From positions 1 to 22,401 of IMG/VR virus record IMGVR_UViG_3300008339_000549: 22,401 bases of DNA; one strand, 5' to 3'. The stretch's first letter is position 1. Each line of letters begins with the position of its first letter. Below the pieces are notes generated by a model. It made no database searches. It saw only the letters and a program-made list of their open reading frames with translations, and had not been told where the DNA came from. The translations under genes were made by a program, and so were the position numbers. This document shows positions 8,100 to 15,910 of the stretch, piece after piece. Source of the stretch: a virus.

Positions 8100-9825
8100 C
8101 GTTCACGTTTTCAATTTTGAATCTCATAAACCGCCAACGACAACAGAATCGAAAAGAGATAACTGGGTTGAGTTTGGAGATGACAACAATTATTTTCAGT
8201 ATTTGATTGACCGTTACAATAATAGCACAACGAATAGCGCAGTTATAAACGCAATCACTAAGCTAATCTATGGTCGTGGCTTAGATGCTACGGATTCAAA
8301 TAAGAAGCCGAACGATTATGCTCAAATGAAGATGCTTTTTCGTACTGAGGTATTAAAGAAAGTTATCCAAGATGAGTACCTATTAGGACAAGGATATTTT
8401 CAGTTAATCTATAATAAGCAAGGCAATTCAATTGTAAGAGTTGAGCACATCCCAGCTCAGTTAATTAGAGCTGAAAAATGCAACGATAAAGGAGAAATTA
8501 CTGGCTATTATTATTCAGATAATTGGGATGATACAAGAAAGTTCGTTCCTAAAAGAATACCAGCATTTGGATACGGAGATAAGAAGCTAGAATTGCTTCG
8601 TGTTGGAGAATATAGCGTAGGACAAAAGTATTATTCAAACGTTGATTATATTGGTGCAGTTCCTTATGCTAAATTAGAAGAGGAGATTGCAGACTTTTTA
8701 ATCAATGATGTTCAACACGGTTTTTCTCCTACATCGGTTATTAACTTCAATAACGGAGTACCTGATGAGGAAAAACAAAGCATAATTGCTTCAGATGTAA
8801 AACGAAAATTAACTGGATCTAGCGGTGCAAAGGTTGTGGTTGCTTTTAATAGCGATGAAACAAAGAAAACAACTATTGATTCAGTTCCTTTAAATGATGC
8901 ACCTGCTCACTATCAATATCTAAGTGAAGAAGCTCGTGGCAAGATATTATTAGGTCACTCAGTTACATCAGGCTTGCTATTTGGTATTCCTTCAGCAAAC
9001 GGATTTAGCTCAAACGCTGATGAATTAAAAAATGCTTCTATTTTGTTTGACAACTTAGTTATCAGACCAAAGCAAGGCACGATTATAGATGCTTTAGATT
9101 TAATCCTAGCGTTTAATAAAGTTACGTTGAATATGTACTTTAAAACGCTTCAACCTTTAGAGTTTATCGACCAAAATCCTATTATTTCAAAGGATGATAT
9201 GGAAGAGGAAACTGGGCTTAAATTATCATCTCATATTGATAAATTAAACGTTGAAGAATACGGCGCAGAAATGAATCCTGATGAGTGGGAATTAATTGAT
9301 AGCCGTCCAGTATCATACGAAGATGAAGAGCGATTAGATGCAGAGCTAGAGGCTTTAAACAATCCGCAAAAATCTATTATGTCTAAGGTTTGGGAGTTTG
9401 TAACAACTGGAGTTGCAAGACCTGATTTAAAATCTGAGCAAGACGGAAAATTGTTTGCATCTCGTTATAGATATACTGGCGAGATATCAGCGGACTCTCG
9501 TGAGTTTTGTCAGAAAATGATAAAGGCTAATAAGCTATATCGCAAAGAGGACATTATTAGAATGGGCGAAAAGCCAAACACTAATCCGGGATTTGGGCCA
9601 AGAGGTGCAGACAGATACGACATATTCCTTTACAAAGGAGGCGGAGCTTGCCATCACTTTTGGACTCGTGAAACTTACAAGCGTTTTGTAGATCCTAGAA
9701 GAAGAGGAGCAGAGCAAATAACACCAGCACAAGCAAGAAAGCAAGGCGAGATTTTACCAACGGTTAATAAATTGGTTTATACTGCACCGATTAATATGCC
9801 GAATAAAGGATTTTTACCCAAATAA
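8092..9825 (+). CDS. Portal protein with fused C-terminal MuF-like/zinc-knuckle-type domain
   Basis: Residues 1 to about 400 have portal character: an N-terminal segment with FGDDNNYFQYLIDRYNNS, a helical wing, and a hinge region (LLFGIPSANGFSSNADELK) near residue 300. Portals form the dodecameric DNA gate of the head. After an acidic linker, the C-terminal part (about 455-577) carries DSREFCQKM (C473), then NPGFGPRGADRYD, then GGGACHHFWTR (C520, H521, H522). That Cys/His pattern with an NPG turn resembles C-terminal parts of phage Mu F-like minor head proteins. The gene may therefore be a portal plus minor-head fusion. No frameshift is visible, and the frame runs unbroken for 577 codons. Confidence 0.78.
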   Translation: MSNVHVFNFESHKPPTTTESKRDNWVEFGDDNNYFQYLIDRYNNSTTNSAVINAITKLIYGRGLDATDSNKKPNDYAQMKMLFRTEVLKKVIQDEYLLGQGYFQLIYNKQGNSIVRVEHIPAQLIRAEKCNDKGEITGYYYSDNWDDTRKFVPKRIPAFGYGDKKLELLRVGEYSVGQKYYSNVDYIGAVPYAKLEEEIADFLINDVQHGFSPTSVINFNNGVPDEEKQSIIASDVKRKLTGSSGAKVVVAFNSDETKKTTIDSVPLNDAPAHYQYLSEEARGKILLGHSVTSGLLFGIPSANGFSSNADELKNASILFDNLVIRPKQGTIIDALDLILAFNKVTLNMYFKTLQPLEFIDQNPIISKDDMEEETGLKLSSHIDKLNVEEYGAEMNPDEWELIDSRPVSYEDEERLDAELEALNNPQKSIMSKVWEFVTTGVARPDLKSEQDGKLFASRYRYTGEISADSREFCQKMIKANKLYRKEDIIRMGEKPNTNPGFGPRGADRYDIFLYKGGGACHHFWTRETYKRFVDPRRRGAEQITPAQARKQGEILPTVNKLVYTAPINMPNKGFLPK

Positions 9826-9833
9826 TTAAAAGA

Positions 9834-10334
9834 ATGGCACAAGCATTATTTATTAGCCGTGATGACATTGTTAAATTTACCGCTCTAAACGGTAACATTG
9901 ACACCGATCGTTTTATTCAATGGGTAAAAGTGGCACAAGATATTCACATTCAAGGGTATTTAGGCACAAAGTTATTTAACAAAATCAATGATGGCATCGT
10001 TGCAGGTAATTTAGCTTCTCCATACACAACACTTTTAAATACTTATATTAAACCGATGGTAATTCATTGGTCAATGGTTGAGTTTATGCCGTTTAGTGCG
10101 TACACATTTGGAGGCAAAGGAGTGTTTAAACATTCATCTGAGAACGCTCAAAACGTTGAGAAGGATGAGATAGACTTCTTAGTAGAAAAAGAGCGCTCAA
10201 TCGCAGAGCATTACACTCGCAGATTCATTGATTATATGAGTTTTAATCAGTCAAGTTTTCCAGAATATAACACGAATAGCAATGCAGATATGTTCCCTGA
10301 CAAACAAGCGGACTTCGGTGGCTGGTATCTCTAG
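9834..10334 (+). CDS. Putative head-tail connector (adaptor) protein
   Basis: The 166-residue product begins MAQALFISRDDIVKFTALNG and is mostly helical. A hydrophobic-aromatic core helix lies near residues 65-95 (IKPMVIHWSMVEFMPF). The C-terminal tail ends in GGWYL. Helical proteins of this length directly after the portal gene are usually adaptor/connector subunits that dock on the portal ring. It resembles, from memory, Bacteroidetes phage proteins in the DUF6712 group. It starts nine bases after the portal stop and needs no Shine-Dalgarno site. Confidence 0.6.
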   Translation: MAQALFISRDDIVKFTALNGNIDTDRFIQWVKVAQDIHIQGYLGTKLFNKINDGIVAGNLASPYTTLLNTYIKPMVIHWSMVEFMPFSAYTFGGKGVFKHSSENAQNVEKDEIDFLVEKERSIAEHYTRRFIDYMSFNQSSFPEYNTNSNADMFPDKQADFGGWYL

Positions 10335-10399
10335 GGGCAAATATGCAACTAAAGATACAAACGTTAAAAAATTAAAGGTTTACCTTAACAAAATAGAAA

Positions 10400-10738
10400 A
10401 TGGCTCTTAATTTCACGCATACAAAAGGCGATACATTTAGTGAAGTAGCTTTCGAAGTAAAGAAAAACGGCACGGCTATCAACTTAACTGGGGCAACAAT
10501 CAGAATGCAACTGAGAAAACAATACTCTGACACGACTGCATCTCTTTCTTTAACATCCGCTTCATCGGCAGGCATCACAATTACAAACGCAGCAAGCGGA
10601 TTATTTAAAATTAACACTCAAATTATAGACATCGAAGTCTTTAATTACGTTTATGACATTCAATTTACCTTGTCTACTGGCGAGGTTAGAACGTATGTAA
10701 AAGGAGGATTTAACATTACACCAGAAGTTACTCGCTAG
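10400..10738 (+). CDS. Small beta-sandwich baseplate/fibre-attachment protein
   Basis: This 112-residue product begins with FTHTKGDTFSEVAFEVKKNG and contains GATIRMQLRKQY. That is the pattern of short Ig-like or BppU-like N-terminal modules that link receptor-binding proteins to phage baseplates. It is predicted to be all beta with no signal peptide. The stop lies one base before the ATG of the large fibre gene, so the two are probably co-translated and may form one appendage. The family match is from general pattern only. Confidence 0.6.
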   Translation: MALNFTHTKGDTFSEVAFEVKKNGTAINLTGATIRMQLRKQYSDTTASLSLTSASSAGITITNAASGLFKINTQIIDIEVFNYVYDIQFTLSTGEVRTYVKGGFNITPEVTR

Positions 10739-10739
10739 A

Positions 10740-13391
10740 ATGGAAGATATTATAGACATCATAGTTACCGAAACTACCAATACAATTGAAATCACGGCTC
10801 AACCGAACGATGAGATTATTGATGTCAATATAATTGATAACAGAGAGGATATAGTACTTAACGTAACTCCTACCGTTGTCGAAATTAATATCAATTCTTT
10901 GACAAGTAATTTTGGAGTTGAATGGGGCGATATAACTGGAACGCTTGCCGATCAAACTGACCTTAATAACGCTTTAGCTTTAAAGGCTAATTTAGTAGGT
11001 GGCAAAGTTCCTGCTTCAGAATTGCCTTCATACGTTGATGATGTAGTTGAGGTTGCTACATTTAGCGCACTTCCTGCGACTGGCGAGATAGGTAAGATTT
11101 ATGTTATATTAGACACGAATAAAATCTATCGTTGGTCTGGCTCGGTTTACGTTGAGATTGCAGATTCTACTGCGGTTTGGGGTGCAATAACTGGAACGCT
11201 ATCTAATCAAACTGATTTACAAAATGCGTTAAATGCCAAGCAAGATGATTTAAACGGTACTGGATTTGTTAAAGCATCGGGAACGACAATTAGCTATGAC
11301 AATAGCACTTATGCTTTAGATTCTGCCGTAGTTAAATTAGCAGGAGCGCAAACTATTACGGGATTAAAAACTTTCTCAGGTGGTTTAATTGCAAACGTTT
11401 CAACTGGTGGCGATCAAGGCTTTTATTCGATAAACACTTCTACGAGTGCTTCCTCTGTTTTTGTTCAAAACAATAGTACTGGTTCAGCTATTAATATAAG
11501 CAATGCTTCGACTGGGGATTCTGTTTATATTAATAATGATACTTCGGGAAGAGCAATTTATATTTCTAACGCTACAACTTTGGGAAGTGGAAAAGGCTTA
11601 TTTATTGACAACTATAATTCTGGTGTAGGTATTGAGGTAGCTTCCGATACAACTGCGGATGCTATTTTAGTTACGCATTTATCAGGCAGAGCTTTTAGGA
11701 TTGATTCAAGTGGAGGCGGTTATGGAATTATAATTAATAACGAAACTGCATCAACCTCTGCACCTTTTACAATTCAAAAGACTGGAGCAAGCGTTATTTC
11801 ATTTACCGATACGGGAGCAGGAACGTTTAATTCTACTTTAACCGCTAATAGCTTTGTAAAAACTAGTGGAACTTCTAGTCAGTTTCTTAAAGCAGATGGC
11901 TCAGTTGATTCTAGCGTTTATGCTTTAGATTCTGCGGTGGTAAAATTGACTGGAAATCAAACTATAGCTGGAATTAAAACAATGTCTAATGTATTTAAAT
12001 TAGACGATACTTTACAAATTAAAAACATAGCTCAATTAAGCAATAATACTGGGTATACTGGTGTTTGGGCTGAAACTGCCGCTATTGGATTCTACACTGG
12101 CGCAAATGCAATTCGTTTACTATACGCTGGTAATTATAATTATACAATGCCTTCCGCAGATGGAACGCTTGCCTTAACTTCTCAGTTATCCTCTTACCTA
12201 CCTTTAAGCGGAGGCACTTTAACTGGAGCTTTAAGCGGTACAAGTGCTACGTTTACTGGAACTGGTTATTCAGTTTTTCAAGGTAGTGCTCATCTTCAAA
12301 CACCTGCTTCGACTGGTTTGTCTTTTGGTTATAATAGAAGCGGAGCTAATGGAGAATCTACGATAGTTTACGGAGCACCTGCATCAGGTTTTAATTTTGA
12401 GATAGCAAGCGTAACAAGTGGCACAATAACTCCAAGATTAACTATTACAAATGCAGGCGCAGCCACGTTTTCGAGTAACATACATATTCCTTCAGCTAGT
12501 TCACCCGGTCAAGGATATTTTTATTTTGATTATTTATCTACTCAAGCAGATTCAAGAACTTGGAGGATAGCAAATGATTATAATGTTTATGGAGATTTCC
12601 AAATTCAGCAATCAACAACTCAAAGTGGAAGTACATACTCAAAGATTTTAGGATTTAGTCCCACCGGAGCCGCCACGTTTTCGAGTAGTGTTAGGGCAAC
12701 GCAATTATATGCTGACACTTCTAGTAGTGTAGTAGGAGGATTTAATTCGACTAACGCAAATGGAGGCTATTTAACTTGGGCAACTAGCGGAACTATTATT
12801 GCAGATATTGGAACACTTAACCAAATTTTTGGTACTGGAGGTTCTACAAATTTTGGAATAAATGCAAGAGGCGTAAAAGATTTAGCCTTTGGAACTAATA
12901 ATACCGAACGTATGCGAATCACGAGCGGGGGAAATTTATTGATAAATGCAACAACGGCAAATGCAAATACTAATGGTTTACAAGTTAATAGCACAACAGG
13001 AACAAACATAGTTACCGTAAATTCTGGAAGCATTGCTATTGCAATGAGATTTTTTACAAGTGTTACTACACAAGCTGGATATATAGTTGTAGATGGCTCA
13101 ACAACAAATTATGTTACATCTTCAGATTATCGTTTAAAAGAGGATATAAAATCAATTAAAGGATTAGATATTGTAAATAAAATCAAAGTTTATGATTATA
13201 AATGGAAAGCTTCAGATAAACGAATGGACGGAGTTTTGGCTCACGAACTAGCTGAGGTTTTACCTTACGCAGTAAGTGGCGCAAAAGATGGTGAAGAAAT
13301 GCAAGGAGTGGATTACTCTAAAATAGTTCCGGTAATGATTCAAGCTATAAAAGAATTAAAAGCAAAAATAGAAACTTTAGAAAACAAATAA
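10740..13391 (+). CDS. Tail fibre / receptor-binding protein with C-terminal S74 chaperone domain
   Basis: The product has 883 residues. The first ~60 are an Ile/Asp/Thr-rich beta segment. Two copies of a shaft motif, WGDITGTLADQTDLNNAL (W62) and WGAITGTLSNQTDLQNAL (W147), flank a module with GKIYVILDTNKIYRWSGS. Residues about 225-340 show repeated short rungs (INISNASTG, VYINNDTSG, IYISNATTL), suggesting a beta-helix. The C-terminal ~89 residues are an intramolecular chaperone of the endosialidase/peptidase S74 type, with TSSDYRLKEDI (S794/S795, D796, R798, K800) and a terminal coiled coil. S74 domains trimerise the fibre and cut themselves off at the Ser next to the DxRxK motif. The fibre is the likely host-range determinant. 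Confidence 0.85.
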   Translation: MEDIIDIIVTETTNTIEITAQPNDEIIDVNIIDNREDIVLNVTPTVVEININSLTSNFGVEWGDITGTLADQTDLNNALALKANLVGGKVPASELPSYVDDVVEVATFSALPATGEIGKIYVILDTNKIYRWSGSVYVEIADSTAVWGAITGTLSNQTDLQNALNAKQDDLNGTGFVKASGTTISYDNSTYALDSAVVKLAGAQTITGLKTFSGGLIANVSTGGDQGFYSINTSTSASSVFVQNNSTGSAINISNASTGDSVYINNDTSGRAIYISNATTLGSGKGLFIDNYNSGVGIEVASDTTADAILVTHLSGRAFRIDSSGGGYGIIINNETASTSAPFTIQKTGASVISFTDTGAGTFNSTLTANSFVKTSGTSSQFLKADGSVDSSVYALDSAVVKLTGNQTIAGIKTMSNVFKLDDTLQIKNIAQLSNNTGYTGVWAETAAIGFYTGANAIRLLYAGNYNYTMPSADGTLALTSQLSSYLPLSGGTLTGALSGTSATFTGTGYSVFQGSAHLQTPASTGLSFGYNRSGANGESTIVYGAPASGFNFEIASVTSGTITPRLTITNAGAATFSSNIHIPSASSPGQGYFYFDYLSTQADSRTWRIANDYNVYGDFQIQQSTTQSGSTYSKILGFSPTGAATFSSSVRATQLYADTSSSVVGGFNSTNANGGYLTWATSGTIIADIGTLNQIFGTGGSTNFGINARGVKDLAFGTNNTERMRITSGGNLLINATTANANTNGLQVNSTTGTNIVTVNSGSIAIAMRFFTSVTTQAGYIVVDGSTTNYVTSSDYRLKEDIKSIKGLDIVNKIKVYDYKWKASDKRMDGVLAHELAEVLPYAVSGAKDGEEMQGVDYSKIVPVMIQAIKELKAKIETLENK
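11310..11981 (+). repeat. Internal duplicated module in the fibre gene
   Basis: The 63-base unit at 11310-11372 (YALDSAVVKLAGAQTITG) recurs at 11919-11981 (YALDSAVVKLTGNQTIAG) 609 bases downstream. The DNA is still very similar. A shorter echo, gccacgttttcgagta, occurs near 12470 and again near 12670. These fit duplicated shaft modules. Confidence 0.7.
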
Positions 13392-13392
13392 T

Positions 13393-13719
13393 ATGGCATT
13401 CAACTGGGTTATCTCACAATTAGATACATTTCCATTATTAGATGGAATGGAAAAAGTAATTATAGCAATTCACTGGAGAGCACAAAAACAATATCAAGAA
13501 GATGTAATTCATTTTACGGCAGACACCTACGGCAGTATGTTAGTCGATGCTCCACACGAAGCGAGCTTCACTCCTTACGATGAGGTTACGAAAGAAATGG
13601 TCGAAGGCTGGTTATCAGATTCATTGGATACCGTATCAATCGAGGCGAATTTGGATAGTCAAATTGAAAACTTTTTGAATCCTCCGATTGTGGCTTATCC
13701 ATTGCCGTGGCAATCATAA
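13393..13719 (+). CDS. Fibre-adjacent phage protein, unknown function
   Basis: The 108-residue product begins MAFNWVISQLDTFPLLDGM and includes IHWRAQ and a C-terminal LDSQIENFLNPP. Small proteins with this layout (N-terminal FNWV, central V-x-H-W-R, ending in a helix and an NPP turn) recur beside tail fibre genes in several phage groups. I know of no assigned function. The start follows the fibre stop by one base, so it probably belongs to the receptor-binding unit, for instance as an assembly factor or a virion-surface protein. No signal peptide or membrane helix is present. Confidence 0.6.
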   Translation: MAFNWVISQLDTFPLLDGMEKVIIAIHWRAQKQYQEDVIHFTADTYGSMLVDAPHEASFTPYDEVTKEMVEGWLSDSLDTVSIEANLDSQIENFLNPPIVAYPLPWQS

Positions 13720-13725
13720 TTTTTT
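13701..13725 (+). terminator. Weak terminator-like hairpin at end of fibre operon
   Basis: ATTGC (13701-13705) pairs with GCAAT (13710-13714) around a CGTG loop. CATAA and six T follow (13720-13725). The stem is short and overlaps the end of the coding region, so it is only a candidate. Confidence 0.3.
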
Positions 13726-13727
13726 AC

Positions 13728-13764
13728 TAATTTTATATCACAAAAAACAAAAACAAAAAACAAA
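13728..13764 (+). promoter_or_regulatory. Possible promoter and A-rich leader before the lysis genes
   Basis: TAATTTTA (13728-13735) differs from the Bacteroidetes -7 consensus TAnnTTTG only in its last base. An almost pure A/C leader runs from about 13740 to the ATG at 13765. Such A-rich leaders replace Shine-Dalgarno sites in this phylum. The promoter call is weak. Confidence 0.3.
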
Positions 13765-14046
13765 ATGAAAATTGATTTAAACTTTGATTTACTTGGTCTT
13801 GATGGTTTAGCAGTATTGGATCAAACAGGACAAACAATTAATGCTGGAAAAGTAATTGCACAAAATCTTGTTCAACAATCTAAAGGAGATGCTTTGAAAT
13901 TTTGGGATTGGGCAGTTGCTTTAAACAAAGGCGAAGTGCTTGACTTAGATTCTAGCGATCAAGAAACATTTAAAAACTTTGTAAAAGATGGCGAATTGCC
14001 AATTATTACCAAAGCACAAATTTTACATAAACTTAAAAAAGAATAA
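13765..14046 (+). CDS. Small phage protein upstream of lysis genes, unknown function
   Basis: The 93-residue soluble product begins MKIDLNFDLLGLDGLAVLD. It has a central GDALKFWDWAVALNKGE and an acidic segment DLDSSDQETFKNFVKD, ending in a basic helix. Proteins with the order 'GDALKFW-W---L--GE-LDLD-SDQE' recur before lysis genes in Bacteroidetes phages and prophages, as far as I recall, without a known role. It starts after an A-rich leader that separates it from the fibre genes and ends two bases before the holin candidate, so it may open the lysis transcription unit. Confidence 0.6.
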   Translation: MKIDLNFDLLGLDGLAVLDQTGQTINAGKVIAQNLVQQSKGDALKFWDWAVALNKGEVLDLDSSDQETFKNFVKDGELPIITKAQILHKLKKE

Positions 14047-14048
14047 CT

Positions 14049-14336
14049 ATGGCATTTTTAGACATTTTCAAGGATGACAATGAAATCAACGAGAAAGCAA
14101 TCCTAGGATTTGCATCGTTCGGTGTCTTAATGGTTTACGGCATTGCTGATGTTGTGACTGGGTTAGAGCAACAACAATTTGTTATCGAGCCAATTATCTT
14201 AGAGGTATTTGCAGGCTTAACATTTGGATGCTTTGGCATCGCAAGCTATGAGAAAGTAGCAAACCGTAAAACGGATGCAGAGCGTGAAAAAAACTTGCAA
14301 GGTGGATTAGCTCCATTGCCTGAAGATGAAGGTTAA
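14049..14336 (+). CDS. Holin candidate
   Basis: The 95-residue product has two predicted membrane segments (about residues 17-38 and 48-66) separated by a short loop containing ELQQ-type polar residues. A charged cytoplasmic-style C-terminus (KTDAEREKNLQGG) follows. This is the plan of a class II holin, which forms inner-membrane holes that release the endolysin. Support is positional: a spanin-like protein and a signal-less endolysin follow immediately. The gene overlaps the next by 11 bases. No sequence family is clear, so another small membrane protein is possible. Confidence 0.6.
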   Translation: MAFLDIFKDDNEINEKAILGFASFGVLMVYGIADVVTGLEQQQFVIEPIILEVFAGLTFGCFGIASYEKVANRKTDAEREKNLQGGLAPLPEDEG

Positions 14337-14931
14337 TATAGCCCTTTTCATTTGTTGTATGATTGCTATCTTCTATGCTTATACAAAGCATAAGCAAGCA
14401 GGAGAGGCAAAGCCAAACGATACGCTCGTTGTACACGATACAACTTGGAAAAGATACGATTCAATAATCGTAAAGAAAGTGCCTGTATTAAAAGAGGTTA
14501 TTGTCGAGGTAGCATCTAAACCTGAGATGCTACCAGACACAAACTACGCTAATTTAAAAAGGCAATACATGGCTTTGCTTCAGTTGTATATGAATAAGGT
14601 TATTTATTCAGATACAATACGAGTAGGCAATTACGGATACATTGCAGTTTTAGATTCAATTCAAAATAATAAATTAACAAGCAGGCGCACTCGTGAGAAC
14701 TATCAGATACCTGAGATTAAAGAAACAAAAACTATCACACGCTATTTACCGCCATCACGAGCTTTGTTTGTGGGTGGTGGAATTAATACGAGCAACTCAA
14801 TAGGAATCAGAGGTATCGAGGCAGGAATCATTTACAAGACAAAGAAGGACGCATTGCTTAATGTCAAGGCTCAAGTCGATTTAGATGGGCAACCATTGTA
14901 CGGCTTTGGCTATTATCACAAAATAAAATAG
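14326..14931 (+). CDS. Membrane-anchored, spanin-like periplasmic protein
   Basis: The 201-residue product has one N-terminal membrane segment (about residues 3-19, ALFICCMIAIFYAY). A charged periplasmic region with helical stretches follows (about 50-125). The C-terminal part (about 145-201) consists of Gly- and aromatic-containing alternating strands ending YGFGYYHKIK, similar to the edge of a beta barrel. Position between holin and endolysin suggests a role in envelope disruption, like a spanin that links inner and outer membranes. The barrel-like C-terminus is unusual for classic spanins, and I see no separate o-spanin lipoprotein embedded here. Function is inferred. Confidence 0.5.
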   Translation: MKVNIALFICCMIAIFYAYTKHKQAGEAKPNDTLVVHDTTWKRYDSIIVKKVPVLKEVIVEVASKPEMLPDTNYANLKRQYMALLQLYMNKVIYSDTIRVGNYGYIAVLDSIQNNKLTSRRTRENYQIPEIKETKTITRYLPPSRALFVGGGINTSNSIGIRGIEAGIIYKTKKDALLNVKAQVDLDGQPLYGFGYYHKIK

Positions 14932-14933
14932 AT

Positions 14934-15782
14934 ATGCTTTTAAGAGTAGGATCAACAGGGGATGATGTCGTTAAACTTCAAGTAAAACTTGGTGTCGATC
15001 CGATAGGTAAATTTGGCCCAAAGACAGAGGCCGCAGTTAAGGGCTGGCAATCAGCTCACGGCTTAACACCTGATGGCATCGTAGGCGATGCAACGTGGAG
15101 CAAGTTATTTGCTGAAGTGACACAAGTACCCACTCCGCAAGTTATCGTTCAACAAGAACCAACTATCGTGCCTACAAGCGGATTCAAATTAGATAGATTG
15201 GTAGGACATATTCCGCAAGCGGTAATAAATCAAATACCTGACACCGCAGCGAGGTTTGGAATTACAACCTCTTTGCGCCTTGCTCACTTCTTGGCTCAAT
15301 GCGGACACGAATCAGGAGGCTTTAGAGCGGTAAGTGAAAACCTAAACTATTCAGCAAAAGGATTGCTAGGTATTTTTCGCAAGTATTTTACAAATGTAAA
15401 CTTGGCGATGCAATACGAGCGCAAACCTGAGAAGATTGCTAACCGTGTTTATTCATCTAGAATGGGTAACGGCAATGAAGCATCAGGCGAAGGATGGAAA
15501 TTTAGAGGTCGTGGCTATATTCAATTGACAGGCAAGGACAATTACAAAGCATTTGATGCTACCGTAGGCGAAGATATTCTTGCTAATCCTGATTTAGTAG
15601 CAACTAAATACCCATTAGCATCGGCTGCATTCTTCTTCAAGCGTAACAATCTATGGGCAATCTGCGATAGAGGTGCATCGATGGATGTAGTAACGGCAGT
15701 AACTAAGCGAGTAAATGGCGGAACAATTGGACTTGCCGACAGACAAAAGCATTTTAAAGAATACTATAATTTATTAGCATAA
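14934..15782 (+). CDS. Endolysin: peptidoglycan-binding domain + GH19 lysozyme/chitinase
   Basis: The 282-residue product has an N-terminal peptidoglycan-binding domain (about residues 1-60; GSTGDDVVKLQ, GKFGPKTEAAVKGWQ, GIVGDATW) and a GH19 catalytic domain (about 85-282). The likely catalytic glutamates are E126 in GHESGGF and E186 in GEGWKFRGRGYIQLTG, the latter a strong family signature. GH19 phage enzymes cut the glycan strand of peptidoglycan. There is no signal peptide, so release should depend on the holin encoded upstream. The stop shares a base with the next start (TAATG). This is the most secure enzyme call in the window. Confidence 0.92.
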   Translation: MLLRVGSTGDDVVKLQVKLGVDPIGKFGPKTEAAVKGWQSAHGLTPDGIVGDATWSKLFAEVTQVPTPQVIVQQEPTIVPTSGFKLDRLVGHIPQAVINQIPDTAARFGITTSLRLAHFLAQCGHESGGFRAVSENLNYSAKGLLGIFRKYFTNVNLAMQYERKPEKIANRVYSSRMGNGNEASGEGWKFRGRGYIQLTGKDNYKAFDATVGEDILANPDLVATKYPLASAAFFFKRNNLWAICDRGASMDVVTAVTKRVNGGTIGLADRQKHFKEYYNLLA

Positions 15783-15910
15783 TGGCAAAGGCAAAAGCAG
15801 GTAATGGCAACCAAAAAATTTCATTCGGATCTAAGAAAAAAGGAAAGGCTAAAAGAGCTTTTTCCAAATACGAGCAGAAACCAAAACGTTATAAAGGTCA
15901 GGGACGATGA
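15782..15910 (+). CDS. Very basic 42-aa protein linking lysis genes to the envelope cassette
   Basis: This short frame starts at the ATG overlapping the endolysin stop and ends in TGA at 15910, overlapping the next ATG (ATGA). The product is MAKAKAGNGNQKISFGSK at the start and KPKRYKGQGR at the end, with 15 Lys/Arg in 42 residues. Small basic proteins ending in -YRGQGR or -YKGQGR are a recurring feature of Bacteroidetes phages in my recollection. They may bind nucleic acid or be virion proteins. A longer frame in another reading frame (15804-15992) is a shadow of this gene. Confidence 0.6.
   Translation: MAKAKAGNGNQKISFGSKKKGKAKRAFSKYEQKPKRYKGQGR

Noticed and set aside
13393-14046. Tail-assembly chaperone pair with programmed frameshift
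   Set aside because: No slippery heptamer with an extended downstream frame was seen. The two genes are separated by a 45-base leader and lie after the fibre gene, far from the tape measure.
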